This document shows positions 10,928 to 11,091 of a stretch of 11,091 nucleotides of DNA, in pieces; position 1 is the first letter of the stretch; each line of letters starts with the position of its first letter. Made by a program: the position numbers and the translations under genes. Source of the stretch: Anaerolineales bacterium UBA3071. GTDB taxonomy: Bacteria > Chloroflexota > Anaerolineae > UBA3071. The stretch lies in the NCBI GenBank assembly GCA_002366755.1, contig DFBV01000155.1:1-11091 (forward strand). The letters are read 5' to 3'. The notes under the pieces are model-generated. The model made no database searches. It was not told where the DNA came from and was given only the letters and a program-made list of their open reading frames with translations.

Positions 10928-11091
10928 TTGGAGGCAACTTTGGGTCGCACAAAGATCGTTACCGACAGCAGCGCCTATCTTCGACCTGGAGTGGCTGCTC
11001 GTTTGGACATCTCCGTTGTCCCTCAGAACATCCATCTCGGAGGCGTGACCTACGGGGAGGGCATTGACGTCACTTCCAGGGAGTTTCTTCA
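10928..11091 (+). CDS. DegV family fatty-acid-binding protein (FakB-like), 5' part
   Basis: DegV/FakB proteins bind a fatty acid and present it to FakA. Fifty-four codons are visible before the window ends. KIVTDSSAYL is the N-terminal DegV signature, and VVPQNIHLGGVTYGEGIDVT matches the next conserved block. The start is uncertain: TTG at 10928 has AGGAG (10915-10919) 8 nt upstream, while TTG at 10940 has GGAGG (10930-10934) 5 nt upstream and gives a length closer to typical DegV starts. There is no ATG. It follows the fakA-like stop by 20 bp, so co-transcription is likely. Confidence 0.9.
   Translation, partial: MEATLGRTKIVTDSSAYLRPGVAARLDISVVPQNIHLGGVTYGEGIDVTSREFL

Overview
The window is GC-rich, densely coding bacterial chromosome, most likely from a Chloroflexota lineage (Anaerolineae-like). 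This is an inference from several signs taken together: the run rpmB / asp23 (yloU) / fakA (yloV) / degV known from Gram-positive-type genomes, folate-dependent TrmFO rather than TrmA, high GC, a LysM surface protein with Trp-Pro linkers, and short intergenic heptamer and nonamer tandem repeats. There is no phage, transposase, CRISPR array, toxin-antitoxin pair or recognisable defence gene. Except for one unrecognised gene, the window is ordinary housekeeping DNA with some unusual small-scale architecture.

Layout. Bases 1-26 hold the first codons of a leftward gene that leaves the window. A secreted two-module LysM protein (226-1788, minus) is driven by a near-consensus promoter at 1977-2005 and has a leader of about 180 nt rich in inverted repeats. 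trmFO (2101-3435, minus) and an unrecognised 194-residue gene (3619-4203, plus) diverge from a shared 183-bp spacer. The unknown gene converges on a UbiA-family prenyl-phosphate phosphoribosyltransferase-like membrane protein (4266-5138, minus), with a strong inverted repeat between them. From a second divergent spacer runs tlyA (5258-6136, plus), which overlaps a HAD-IIA phosphatase gene (6129-6935). A nonamer tandem array forms both the C-terminus of TlyA and the start region of the phosphatase. rlmN (7041-8168, plus) follows, then convergent rpmB (8384-8566, minus), and then the rightward set asp23, fakA-like and degV-like (8741 to the edge).

How the genes work together. Four products serve the translation apparatus: TrmFO (tRNA m5U54), TlyA (rRNA 2'-O-methylcytidine), RlmN (m2A in 23S rRNA and tRNA) and ribosomal protein L28. 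FakA-like plus DegV/FakB-like proteins form an exogenous fatty-acid kinase system, with Asp23 as an envelope-associated neighbour. The LysM protein and the UbiA-family enzyme belong to the cell envelope.

Promoters read by eye have a sigma70-type form with 17-bp spacers. Those of tlyA and rlmN end only 6-7 nt before the start codon, which predicts leaderless mRNAs. A third promoter of the same layout at 8249-8277 precedes no known gene and may drive a short RNA or a 21-codon ORF. The features most worth a second look are the coding nonamer array, the leaderless promoters, the candidate small transcript, the LysM leader and the unknown 194-residue protein.
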